64,000 nt of DNA from Halomonas sp. MCCC 1A13316 (lineage in GTDB: Bacteria; Pseudomonadota; Gammaproteobacteria; Pseudomonadales; Halomonadaceae): NCBI RefSeq assembly GCF_014931605.1, contig NZ_CP053382.1, positions 186,001 to 250,000 on the forward strand, written 5' to 3'. Position numbers and translations under genes: made by a program. Below the pieces are notes generated by a model that worked only from the letters and a program-made list of their open reading frames with translations, made no database searches and was not told where the DNA came from. This document shows positions 16,552-24,798 of this stretch, one piece after another. Position 1 is the stretch's first letter. Each line of letters begins with the position of its first letter.

Positions 16552-18051
16552 TCACGACTGGCCTTGCGCCTTCAACCCCTCCTGTTCCTCGATTGCCCGG
16601 TCGACGGAGGAGACGTAGTACTCCTCGTCGAACGCTCCTTCCGGTTCCTTCAGCCACACCAGGCAGACCAGCCAGCTGATGAAGGCGCCGGTGGCGATGA
16701 TGTAGAAGAACTGGGTCGGAGTGACGAAGGTGAAGATGGTCAGGTAGACCACCGCCCCCACGTTGCCGTAGGCGCCCGCCATGCCCGAGATCTGGCCGGT
16801 GATGCGGCGCTTGATCGAGGGAATGATGCCGAAGGTCGCGCCTTCCGCCCCCTGCACGAAGAAGGAGGTGAAGATGGTGATGGCGATGGCGATGATCAGC
16901 GGCCAGTTGGAGTTGAGCATGCCCATCAGCACGAAGCCGATGCCGATGCCGAACATGTAGCTGAGCATCACGAAGCGGCGGTTGCCCATGCGGTCCGAGA
17001 CCAGGCCGCCCATGGGGCGTGCCACCAGGTTGACGAAGGCGAACGAGGAGGCGATCAGGCCCGCGGCGGCGGCGGTGAGCCCCCAGGTCTGCTCGAAGAA
17101 CATCGGCAGCATGGAGACCACGGCCAGCTCGGCACCGAAGTTGGCGAAGTAGGTGCTGTTGAGCGCGGCCACGCTGTTGAACGAGTACTTGTCGTCCTCC
17201 GGCACGCCCTTCTTCAGGATCGGCACGTTGACCCGCAGGATCTGCACGACCTGGTAGATCACTACGGCGGCGATGACCAGGTAGGCAATCATGGCGCCGG
17301 TGGTGGAGAGGTAGCCCAGGTTCTGGATGCGCCACACCAGGATGCCCAGCACGCCGACCAGCGGGATGGTCCAAATGATCAGCTTGACCATATCCGCCCA
17401 GCTGCTGACTTCCATGGCCATTGCCTTGCGCGCCTTGCGGTGCGCCTTGGCATCGGGGCCGTCGGTGATGGCGAACCAGTAGTACACACCGTAGGCGGCC
17501 ATGACGATGGCGCTCTGGGCGATGGCCCAGCGCCAGCCGTCGGCGCCGCCGTACCAGGTGAGGGCGATGGTCGGCAGTGTCATGGCGGCAGCGGCGGAAC
17601 CGAAGTTGCCCCAGCCGGCGTAGAAGCCCTCGGCAAAGCCGATGTGCTTGGGCTTGAACCACAGCGCGGTCATGTGGATGCCCACCACGAAGCTCGCGCC
17701 CACGGAGCTGAGCACCAGGCGGGCGACCAGCAACTGGGTCATGGAGTCGCCGAAGGCGAACACCAGGGCGGGGATCGACATGGTGACCATCAGCACCGAG
17801 AACACCCGGCGCGGGCCGAAGCGGTCGAGTGCCATGCCCACGATGATGCGCGCGGGAATGGTCAACGCCACGTTGCAGATGGCGAACAACTTGAGATCTT
17901 CCGGTTTCAGCCAGTCGACGCTCTTGAGCATGCTCGAGGCGAGCGGCGCCATGTTGAACCAGACGTAGAAGGTGATGAAGAACGCGATCCAGGTCAGGTG
18001 CAGCGCCCGGACCTCGGGAGTGCGGAACTTGAATAGGTCGGCGACTTTCAT
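16552..18051 (-). CDS. narK: Nitrate/nitrite MFS transporter, NarK type
   Basis: A 499-residue major facilitator of the nitrate/nitrite porter family with twelve predicted helices. It shows RIIVGMALDRFGPRR after helix 2, a GNFGSAAAAMTLP segment in helix 5 and AYGNVGAVVYL in helix 11; the last two are the nitrate signature regions. It lacks the long N-terminal extension of the companion porter at 18635-20266. A universal stress protein gene separates the two. In pseudomonads such pairs (NarK1 and NarK2) split nitrate-proton symport and nitrate/nitrite exchange; which is which cannot be told here. Confidence 0.9.
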   Translation of the reverse strand: MKVADLFKFRTPEVRALHLTWIAFFITFYVWFNMAPLASSMLKSVDWLKPEDLKLFAICNVALTIPARIIVGMALDRFGPRRVFSVLMVTMSIPALVFAFGDSMTQLLVARLVLSSVGASFVVGIHMTALWFKPKHIGFAEGFYAGWGNFGSAAAAMTLPTIALTWYGGADGWRWAIAQSAIVMAAYGVYYWFAITDGPDAKAHRKARKAMAMEVSSWADMVKLIIWTIPLVGVLGILVWRIQNLGYLSTTGAMIAYLVIAAVVIYQVVQILRVNVPILKKGVPEDDKYSFNSVAALNSTYFANFGAELAVVSMLPMFFEQTWGLTAAAAGLIASSFAFVNLVARPMGGLVSDRMGNRRFVMLSYMFGIGIGFVLMGMLNSNWPLIIAIAITIFTSFFVQGAEGATFGIIPSIKRRITGQISGMAGAYGNVGAVVYLTIFTFVTPTQFFYIIATGAFISWLVCLVWLKEPEGAFDEEYYVSSVDRAIEEQEGLKAQGQS

Positions 18052-18106
18052 GGTCGTATCATCCTGAAGGAAGAACTGGGGCAGCCACGGGAAACGGGAT
18101 CCCCGT

Positions 18107-18565
18107 TCATGGGCTTGGCAGGATCAGCAGCGGGCACTCGACGCGCCGGGCCAGGAAGGAGCTGACCTTGCCGAAGGTCATGTAGTCGAGTTCGTCGACG
18201 AAGTAGCTCAGCGACTGGGCGATGATGCCGCCGTCGGGCTTGCTGCTGTGGCGGGCGATGACCAGCACGTCCGGCTGGTGCTTCTGGGTGGCGTGCAGCA
18301 GCATCTTGCGCGCGTCGCCCTCGGCCACTACCCAGTCCACCTCGAAGCCCTCCTGGTGGGCGAAATCGGCGCCCTCCTTGAGAGCGGCCTTCATCTCCTC
18401 GTACTCCTGCTGGAACAGCGTCTCGTTGGCGTCGGTGGCGTCTCCGGGGTTCTCGGCCACGCCGACCAGGATCAGCGTGGGGGCGTTGCAGCGAAACAGG
18501 CTGACGGTCTGGGCCAGGGCCAGCTTGGCGTTTCGCGAGCCGTCATAAGCGATCATGACTTTCAT
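18107..18565 (-). CDS. Universal stress protein (UspA family)
   Basis: A 152-residue single-domain UspA protein with the MIAYDGSRNAKLAL start, the VLVIARHSS strand-loop near residue 100 and SSFLARRVECPLLILP at the end. Some Usp proteins bind ATP through G-2x-G-9x-G(S/T); the expected glycine pattern is not clearly kept here. It lies between two narK genes on the same strand with a GGAGGGAT ribosome site. Usp proteins are commonly induced by Anr and help survival without oxygen in Pseudomonas, which fits this setting. Confidence 0.88.
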   Translation of the reverse strand: MKVMIAYDGSRNAKLALAQTVSLFRCNAPTLILVGVAENPGDATDANETLFQQEYEEMKAALKEGADFAHQEGFEVDWVVAEGDARKMLLHATQKHQPDVLVIARHSSKPDGGIIAQSLSYFVDELDYMTFGKVSSFLARRVECPLLILPSP

Positions 18566-18597
18566 GACATCCCTCCGAAGAAGGCAAGGTAAGGGGG

Positions 18598-18624
18598 CGT
18601 GCTCCGGTGTTTCACCGGAGCACG
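18598..18624 (-). repeat. Perfect 12-bp hairpin between narK and the usp gene
   Basis: Arms CGTGCTCCGGTG (18598-18609) and CACCGGAGCACG (18613-18624) enclose a TTT loop. In the minus direction it follows narK by ten bases and is not trailed by T residues. It may protect the 3' end of the narK message or reduce read-through. Confidence 0.75.
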
Positions 18625-18634
18625 GTCGACGGCA

Positions 18635-20266
18635 TCAGGGGTTTTTGACGTAGGCGTTGGGGCGCAGGTAGAACCACCAGTTCACCACCAGGCACACCGC
18701 GTAGAAGATCGCGAAGCCGTACATGGCGAGTTCCGGGGTGCCCATCTTGATCTGCTCACCCATCACCCGCGGGGCGATGAAGGCACCGTAGGCAGCCACG
18801 GCGGAGGTCCAGCCCAGCACCGGCCCTTTCTGCTGCTGATCGAAGATCACACCGATGGTGCGGAAGGTGGAGCCGTTGCCGATGCCGCTGGCGGCGAACA
18901 GCACGATGAACAGCAGCAGGAACATCCAGAAGTACTGGTTGGGGTCGGTGGAGTTGTAGGCCAGCATCATCACGTAGCCCACGGCGGCCGAGGCGATGAC
19001 CATGATCACCGAGATGGCCTGGGTGACGATGGAGCCGCCGAGCTTGTCGGAGATCCAGCCGCCGAGCGGGCGGATCAAGGCGCCGACGAACGGTCCCATC
19101 CAGGCCCAGGTCAGGGCGCTGGGGCCGTCGGGGTTGGCCACGCGAGTGATGCTGCCGTCGGCGGCCACTTCCATCATGTTGCCGAAGATGACCGAGATGG
19201 AAAGCGGCAGGGCGGCAGAGAAGCCGATGAACGAGCCGAAGGTGGCGATGTAGAGCACCGTCATCGACCAGGTGTGCTTGTTGGAGAAGATCGCGAACTG
19301 CTTCTGGATGTTGGTGCGAATCTGGCCGGGCATCATGCGCAGCAGGGCCAGGGTCAGGCCGATGGTCAGCGGCAGGGCGAGCCACATGTTCAGCCAGCCG
19401 AGGGCGACCACGCCGATGATCGAGGTGAGAATGCCCACGCCGTACAGGCCGAGGATCTTGCCGAAGGCGGCGGCTGGATTGCCGGGGTTCGGGGTGATGT
19501 CGCGGATGTTGTTCATGCCGAACCAGCCCAGGAAGGCCAGCGGAACCAGGAATACCAGCCAGATGAAGCCGGCGTTCTGGATCCAGGTATCGGTGCCTGC
19601 CTCGATGCGGCCGATCAGGGTACCGCTGGAACTCTGCAGTTCCATGGGGCTCCCCGCGATGGCGCCGAAGATGCCTATGGTCATCACCAGCGGAATCAGG
19701 ATCTGCATGGTGGTGACGCCGAAGTTGCCCAGGCCGGCATTCATGCCCAGCGCGTAGCCCTGCTGCTTCTTCGGGTAGAAGGTGGAAATATTGCTCATCG
19801 AGCAGGCGAAGTTGCCGCCGCCGATGCCCGAGACCAGCGCCAGCGCCTGGAAGACCCAGAAGGGCGTTTCCGGGTTCATCAGCGCCACGCCGGTACCTGC
19901 GGCCGGTAGCATAAGCAGCGCGGTGGTCAGGAAGATGGTATTGCGCCCGCCGGCGATGCGGATCATGAACGAGGCGGGAATGCGCAGGGTGGCGCCGGAA
20001 AGACCGGCAATGGCGGTCAGGGTGAAGAGCTGGCTGACCGTGAACGGAAAGCCCAGGTTTTGCATCTGCGTGGTGATCATGCCCCACATCAGCCACACCG
20101 CGAAGCCCATCAGCAGGCTGGGGATCGAGATCCACAGATTGCGCGAGGCGATGCGCTTGCCCGTTTGTTGCCAGAATTGGTCGTCTTCGACGTCCCAGTG
20201 CTCGATGTCGGCATTCTTTGGTCTGCCGGCGCCGAGCTTGCCGATATCGGCACTCGATTTAGCCAT
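18635..20266 (-). CDS. narK: Nitrate/nitrite MFS transporter, NarK/NarU type with N-terminal extension
   Basis: A 543-residue nitrate/nitrite porter with a charged N-terminal extension of about 45 residues before helix 1 (FAVWLMWGMITTQMQNLGFPF), as in NarK/NarU exchangers. Signature segments are GIGGGNFACSMSNISTFYPKKQQG near residue 150, including the first nitrate signature, and a TFGSFIGFSAALPLS stretch near 335. It is the first gene of the narK-usp-narK unit. The upstream gap carries a perfect NarL 7-2-7 site and an FNR-type box, so nitrate plus anaerobiosis probably induce it. Confidence 0.93.
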   Translation of the reverse strand: MAKSSADIGKLGAGRPKNADIEHWDVEDDQFWQQTGKRIASRNLWISIPSLLMGFAVWLMWGMITTQMQNLGFPFTVSQLFTLTAIAGLSGATLRIPASFMIRIAGGRNTIFLTTALLMLPAAGTGVALMNPETPFWVFQALALVSGIGGGNFACSMSNISTFYPKKQQGYALGMNAGLGNFGVTTMQILIPLVMTIGIFGAIAGSPMELQSSSGTLIGRIEAGTDTWIQNAGFIWLVFLVPLAFLGWFGMNNIRDITPNPGNPAAAFGKILGLYGVGILTSIIGVVALGWLNMWLALPLTIGLTLALLRMMPGQIRTNIQKQFAIFSNKHTWSMTVLYIATFGSFIGFSAALPLSISVIFGNMMEVAADGSITRVANPDGPSALTWAWMGPFVGALIRPLGGWISDKLGGSIVTQAISVIMVIASAAVGYVMMLAYNSTDPNQYFWMFLLLFIVLFAASGIGNGSTFRTIGVIFDQQQKGPVLGWTSAVAAYGAFIAPRVMGEQIKMGTPELAMYGFAIFYAVCLVVNWWFYLRPNAYVKNP

Positions 20267-20314
20267 GACGTTTCCCCTCTGTGGTTACACCGATCCCGCC
20301 TTGCGACATCCGTC

Positions 20315-20328
20315 CTGACCGGGATCAA
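20315..20328 (-). promoter_or_regulatory. Candidate FNR/Anr box of narK
   Basis: CTGACCGGGATCAA matches 8 of 10 consensus positions, 49 bases upstream of the narK start. A TGTAAC -10-like element on the minus strand (20289-20284) would put it near -44, slightly off the ideal -41.5. Confidence 0.45.
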
Positions 20329-20405
20329 TTCAGCTTCGTTGCAGCAAAGATACGTCGGGCAGGTAACCGGGGAAACTGGACGAAAATGCCGAAAAAACAG
20401 TGAAA

Positions 20406-20430
20406 TACCACTTGAGGGGTAGCAGGGGTA
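20406..20430 (-). promoter_or_regulatory. NarL 7-2-7 site plus third heptamer upstream of narK
   Basis: TACCACT (20406-20412), two bases, then AGGGGTA (20415-20421) form an inverted heptamer pair with exactly the 7-2-7 spacing preferred by NarL. Both halves match TACYNMT at all positions. Another AGGGGTA follows at 20424-20430. The sites lie about 140-165 bases upstream of the narK start and next to narXL. Confidence 0.75.
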
Positions 20431-20478
20431 TTTGTGTAACTCTTTGTTTTAAATAACGCTGGTGAAGATGGGGGCAAA

Positions 20479-20503
20479 CAAAAAGGCGCCTTGCCGGCGC
20501 CTT
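20479..20503 (-). terminator. Rho-independent terminator of narXL
   Basis: Eight-base arms AAGGCGCC (20483-20490) and GGCGCCTT (20496-20503) with a five-base loop lie about 50 bases beyond the narL stop. In the minus direction the stem runs into a T-rich stretch. This separates narXL from narK. Confidence 0.85.
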
Positions 20504-20550
20504 CGAGTCTTTGGAGGTATCCACACAGAACCTCCACTACCCATCGCTCG

Positions 20551-21219
20551 TTATCTGCCCTCGATACCTTCCTGCACGGCCCATACCGCGGCCTCGACCC
20601 GCGAGCGCAGGTTGAGCTTCTTGAGCAGATGCTTGACGTGCACTTTCACCGTGCCTTCGGAGATGTCTAGCTTGCGCGCGATCAGCTTGTTGGAGAGGCC
20701 GGCGGCCAGCTCGCGCAGGATCTCGCGCTCGCGCTGGGTCAGGCTGTGGATGTCGGGGGTGGCTGGCGCCGTACGCTGGTTGCGCAGCGCCTCGGCGAGC
20801 AGCGCGGTGAGGTTCTCGCTGACCACCATTCGTCCCAGTGCCGCCTGGCGCAACTGGCGCACCATCTCCTCGGGCTCCATGTCCTTTAGCAGGTAGCCGT
20901 CGGCGCCGCCGCGCAGGGCCGCCAGCAGGTCTTCCTCGTGATCCGATACCGTGAACATCACGATGCGCCCGGCGTAACCCGACTCGCGCAGCGCCTTCAG
21001 CGTCTGGATGCCGTCCATGCCGGGCATGTTGAGGTCGAGCAGGATCATGTCCGGGTCGAGCTCGGCGGCCAAGCGCACGCCCTGCTCCGGTTCGCCGGTA
21101 TCGCCGACGAGCTGGAGGTCGTCCTCCAGTTCGAGCAGTTGGGCCACGCCGCGGCGCAGCAGCGGGTGGTCGTCGATGATCAGGATACTGGCGGGGGTCT
21201 CGTTGACTGACTGGCCCAT
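20551..21219 (-). CDS. narL: Nitrate/nitrite response regulator NarL
   Basis: A 222-residue two-component regulator. The receiver domain (about residues 11-128) has the acidic pair at DD16-17, phospho-acceptor Asp62 in [12 protein letters not shown] and a lysine in YLLKD. The C-terminal LuxR/GerE helix-turn-helix (about 155-215) begins [25 protein letters not shown]. Phosphorylated NarL binds TACYNMT heptamers, and a 7-2-7 pair occurs upstream of narK. It starts six bases after narX, so the two are co-translated. The terminator downstream closes the transcript. Confidence 0.95.
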   Translation of the reverse strand: MGQSVNETPASILIIDDHPLLRRGVAQLLELEDDLQLVGDTGEPEQGVRLAAELDPDMILLDLNMPGMDGIQTLKALRESGYAGRIVMFTVSDHEEDLLAALRGGADGYLLKDMEPEEMVRQLRQAALGRMVVSENLTALLAEALRNQRTAPATPDIHSLTQREREILRELAAGLSNKLIARKLDISEGTVKVHVKHLLKKLNLRSRVEAAVWAVQEGIEGR

Positions 21220-21225
21220 GGTGTC

Positions 21226-23118
21226 TCAGTTTCCTTGGTCGTGAAGGGTGGATTCGATGGCCGGCTGGCGGGTGATCAGGCGCGCCGTCTGCGGCGTGAA
21301 GACCACCTCTACGCAGGTGCCGCCCGCGGAGCGGTTGGCCAGGCGCAGCTCGCCGCCCAGGGTATGCGCCCGGTCGCGCATGATGATCAGCCCGTAGTGC
21401 ATCGGCGGCGAGTCGTCATTCTCCAGCCCCACGCCGTCGTCCTCGATGCGCAGCACGAGCCGCGCCTCCTGAAACTTTACGGTGACGGCGGCCCAGTGCG
21501 CTTCGGCATGCTTGTGAATATTGCTCAACGCCTCGCGGGCGATCTGCAGGACATGGATCTCCTCGTTGGGGTTGAGCAGGTGGGGCGGCACGTCGTAGTG
21601 CAGTTCCACCGGCGCGCCCATGCGCTCGGAGAATTCCTCGGCGGTTTGCAGCAGGGCGGTCTGCAGGCCAGGACCCTCGAGCTTGAGGCGGAAGGTGGTC
21701 AGGAGTTCGCGCAGCTGGCGATAGGCGCTGTTGAGCCCGGTGCGCAGCTCGTCGAACACCGCCGCCTGCATCTCGCGGGGCGCTTCCTTGGCCTGCATGC
21801 GCTCCAGGCGCGCCACCTGCATCTTGAGGTAGGAGAGCGACTGCGCCAGTGAGTCGTGCAGCTCGCGGGCGATGATGGTGCGCTCGTTCATCAGCGAGAC
21901 CTGCTGCTCCTCCTCGATACGCTGCTGCAGGTAGACCGCGGTGGCCAGCTGGTCGGCCAGGGCGTTGAGCAGGCGCCGCACGCTGTCGGAGAGGCGCTCC
22001 TCCTTGGGGTGCCAGACTTCCAGCGTGCCCAGCATCTCGTCGCCCACACTCACCGGCAGCAGCACGCAGTCGCCATCCTCGGTGTCGGAGAGGCGCAAGG
22101 GGCGGGGGGCGATCAGGCAGGCGTGGCAGTCGTGGTCGCGGCAGTAGTCGGGCCGGCGGGCCGAGTGGGTGGCGAGTATCGGTACCTGGCGATCAGCGTG
22201 AGGGTCGTTGAGCGACAGCCGGATGGGGCCGATGTCCAGCAGCTCGGCAACGCGGCGCAGCATGGGCGCGGCGCTGGTGCACAGGTCGTTGCCACCGCCG
22301 TAGAGCGAACGGCTACCGTCGTGGAGCACCTGCATCACCTGGCTGCTGCGCTCGAGCTCCCGGGTCTTGCGCTTGACCCGCTGTTCCAGGTCCGCATAGC
22401 TGGAGCCGAGCTCCTCGGCCATGGTGTCGAAGGTGTGGCCGAGCAGGGCCAGCTCGTCCTCTCCCTTGAGCCGGGTGCGAACGGTGAAGTTGTGCCGCGC
22501 CGCTTCGCCGGCGAGCACCATCAACTGGCGCAGCGGCGCCACCAGGTTGTGGCGGATGTCGTAGAGCGCAATGGCCACCACCACCGCGGTCAGGCCCAGG
22601 AACAGGATCTGCAGCGCGCTGAGCAGGCGAATCTTGGCCTCACTGTTCTGCTCGAGCTGCTTGACCATGGTGTCGATGTCGGCCACCAGGCCGTCCAGCG
22701 TGCGGTTGAGCGACTCGATGTTGACCGAACGGGTGTCGACGGCCTCGTTGATCTCGGGCGCCAGTTCGTTGTGCCAGCGCGACAGCACCAGGCGGTACTG
22801 GCGCCGCAGGTCGTGGGCCTCGGAAACGGGGATGGCGCCGGTCAGTTCCTCGCTTCCCAGGCGCTCCTCGAAGCGGCGCTTGAGCACGTGCACCGCCGCC
22901 TGATGCTCCATCGAAGGGACGCGTTCATAGCGCTGCAGGGCGGCGACGATCTGGTAGGTATTCATGCGCAGCGAGCCGGCCACGTTGATCGCCGCGGCAT
23001 CGCCACGGCTGCCGCCGGCCACCGCCATGGTCACCACGATGCTGATCAGGGCCATAGCGCTGATCGCCAGCAGCGAGGCGACAATGCGGGCCACGAGTGA
23101 GCGTTGCAGCAGTTTCAT
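21226..23118 (-). CDS. narX: Nitrate/nitrite sensor histidine kinase NarX
   Basis: A 630-residue membrane sensor kinase. Order of parts: helix 1 (about 13-34), a periplasmic domain starting with the P-box (AAAINVAGSLRMNTYQ, about 41-56) that binds nitrate, helix 2 (about 166-186), HAMP, a central module with Cys326, Cys331 and Cys334 as in the NarX cysteine cluster, then a HisKA_3 domain with phospho-acceptor His421 (ARELHDSLAQS) and an HATPase_c domain. It phosphorylates NarL. It is transcribed away from the third porter, sharing a 199-base promoter gap with it. Confidence 0.95.
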   Translation of the reverse strand: MKLLQRSLVARIVASLLAISAMALISIVVTMAVAGGSRGDAAAINVAGSLRMNTYQIVAALQRYERVPSMEHQAAVHVLKRRFEERLGSEELTGAIPVSEAHDLRRQYRLVLSRWHNELAPEINEAVDTRSVNIESLNRTLDGLVADIDTMVKQLEQNSEAKIRLLSALQILFLGLTAVVVAIALYDIRHNLVAPLRQLMVLAGEAARHNFTVRTRLKGEDELALLGHTFDTMAEELGSSYADLEQRVKRKTRELERSSQVMQVLHDGSRSLYGGGNDLCTSAAPMLRRVAELLDIGPIRLSLNDPHADRQVPILATHSARRPDYCRDHDCHACLIAPRPLRLSDTEDGDCVLLPVSVGDEMLGTLEVWHPKEERLSDSVRRLLNALADQLATAVYLQQRIEEEQQVSLMNERTIIARELHDSLAQSLSYLKMQVARLERMQAKEAPREMQAAVFDELRTGLNSAYRQLRELLTTFRLKLEGPGLQTALLQTAEEFSERMGAPVELHYDVPPHLLNPNEEIHVLQIAREALSNIHKHAEAHWAAVTVKFQEARLVLRIEDDGVGLENDDSPPMHYGLIIMRDRAHTLGGELRLANRSAGGTCVEVVFTPQTARLITRQPAIESTLHDQGN

Positions 23119-23153
23119 CGGCGGTGGGCAACTCCAGCAGGAAGGCGGGGCAT

Positions 23154-23188
23154 GTCGACACTATATACCCTCGTCGACACTATACCCC
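23154..23188. repeat. Tandem 19-bp-spaced direct repeat in the narX promoter gap
   Basis: The 12-mer GTCGACACTATA occurs at 23154-23165 and again at 23173-23184, each followed by T-A-C-C-C type bases that resemble imperfect NarL heptamers. It lies 36 bases before narX in the divergent gap. A helical-phase spacing of nearly two turns fits a tandem operator; the binding protein is unknown. Confidence 0.55.
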
Positions 23189-23317
23189 AGCGGGCGGTGG
23201 CGCATCCTACCGGGAGATTCGCCAGGCTGCTACCAAAGAGGTACCTCGTATGCCCTTTTGACGCTGGTCGATGGCTAATCGAGAATCACTTTTGACTACG
23301 CCACGAGACCCGCCGTC

Positions 23318-24601
23318 ATGACGTCCGCCGAATCCGTCCCGGCCGCGGACCTGCAGGTCGACTATCGTTCGCTGGTGGTCGTACTGCTGTCGCCACTGGC
23401 CTTCGCCCTGGTGTTCGCCAGTTGGACCATTTTTGCCGTGCTCGGCATCGAGCTGAAGCAGGGGCTGGGCTTCGGCGAAGTGCAGTTCGCCGTGCTGCTG
23501 GCCATGCCGATGTTCACCGGTGCACTGGCGGCGCTGCCGCTGGCGGCGCTGGCACGCCTGGTGGGCGGCCGGCGGGTGATGATCGGCTGCCTGCTTTGGA
23601 TCTGTCCTCTGCTGTGGGCCATCGCTCACTCCAGCGATTATTGGGAGTTTCTGCTCGCCGGCGCCGGCCTGGGGGTGGGCGCCGGCTCGCTGGCCGCAGG
23701 GCTGGTCTACGTGGCGGCGCTGTGTCCGCGGCGTCACGCCGGCCTGGCGCTGGGGCTCTACGGCGCCGGCATGCTCGGCGCGGGGCTCACTTATTTCCTG
23801 CTGCCGCTGATCAGCCAGGCCTACGGCTGGCCCATGGCGCCCAAGCTCTACCTGCTGCCGATCCTGCTGGTGGCGTTGCTGCTGTGGCTGTTTGCCGAAG
23901 ACGATCCGCTCCGGGGCGGTGGGCTGCGCGACGTGCCTGCCAAGCTGGTGATGCGCTCCGGCGGATTGCCGTCGGCCGCGGTGTGTCGCCTGGCGCTCTA
24001 CTACAGCTTCTTCTATGGCGCCTTCGTGGCGCTGGCCTTATGGCTGCCCGCCTATCTCATGGCGCAGTACGGTCTCTCGCTGATGGCGGCCGCGCTGTGG
24101 GCGCTGGTCTTCACCTTGCCCGGCGGGCTGGGGCAGATCCTCGGCGGCGCACTGGCCGACCGGCGCGACTTCCGCGAGCTGCGCTGGTGGGTCAGCGCCT
24201 GCGTGATGGCCTGCCTGTTCCTGCTCTCCTATCCCGACTTCACCATGCAGATCCACGGCGTGCACGGCGATCTGACACTGGACTTCTCCATGCCGCTGGC
24301 CGGTTTCGCCGCGCTGCTCGCGGTCATGGGCCTGGCCATGGGCATCGCCAAGGGCAGCCTGATGTGCTTGATCCACCGCGACCACGGCGACGACATGGTG
24401 CGCTCGGGCGGGCTGGCGCTGGCCCTCGGCGGGCTGTTCGCCGCGCTGCTGCCGCTGATGTTCGTGCTCGGCAACGAGTGGGTCGGCGTGCGCACCGCCG
24501 GCTTCATGTTCCTCTACGCCGCGCTGGCGGTGTGCATGCTGGTGATGCTCTGGGAAGTGAGCAGTCGCGCCCGCTCCCGGCGCCTTGCCAGAGGGGATTA
24601 A
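23318..24601 (+). CDS. Third NarK-like nitrate/nitrite MFS transporter
   Basis: A 427-residue major facilitator with twelve predicted helices. It has the NarK/NasA-like layout: LGIELKQGLGFGEVQFAVL after helix 1, GAGLGVGAGSLAAGLVYVAALCPRRHAG in helices 4-5 and GGLGQILGGALADRR between helices 7 and 8. It lies between narX and narG on the narG strand, so nitrate or nitrite is the likely substrate, but residues are too divergent from the two NarK proteins nearby to say which. The ribosome site is weak. About 200 bases separate it from narG. Confidence 0.8.
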   Translation: MTSAESVPAADLQVDYRSLVVVLLSPLAFALVFASWTIFAVLGIELKQGLGFGEVQFAVLLAMPMFTGALAALPLAALARLVGGRRVMIGCLLWICPLLWAIAHSSDYWEFLLAGAGLGVGAGSLAAGLVYVAALCPRRHAGLALGLYGAGMLGAGLTYFLLPLISQAYGWPMAPKLYLLPILLVALLLWLFAEDDPLRGGGLRDVPAKLVMRSGGLPSAAVCRLALYYSFFYGAFVALALWLPAYLMAQYGLSLMAAALWALVFTLPGGLGQILGGALADRRDFRELRWWVSACVMACLFLLSYPDFTMQIHGVHGDLTLDFSMPLAGFAALLAVMGLAMGIAKGSLMCLIHRDHGDDMVRSGGLALALGGLFAALLPLMFVLGNEWVGVRTAGFMFLYAALAVCMLVMLWEVSSRARSRRLARGD

Positions 24602-24707
24602 CCCCTTTCTCCGGGCCGCCTATCACCTTGTGGGTAGACGGGGTGTATATGGAGGTAACCGGGCAGTAATCCGCGTTTCGATACCCCAGAATCCTTTTCA
24701 AGTACCT

Positions 24708-24768
24708 GCCTGACGATCGTGTCGAACACGTCGCGCGACACGGCAGGCGGGGTGGCCCGGGCGGCCAC
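24708..24768 (+). promoter_or_regulatory. Two leader hairpins upstream of narG
   Basis: A nested stem pairs GCCTG (24708-24712) with CAGGC (24744-24748) and CGTGTCG (24718-24724) with CGACACG (24736-24742). A second perfect stem pairs GTGGCC (24752-24757) with GGCCAC (24763-24768). Both precede the AAGGAG ribosome site at 24779. The 197-base gap contains only imperfect NarL heptamers and no FNR box that I can find. Confidence 0.5.
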
Positions 24769-24798
24769 GCATCACATCAAGGAGCCTGGAGATCGACC

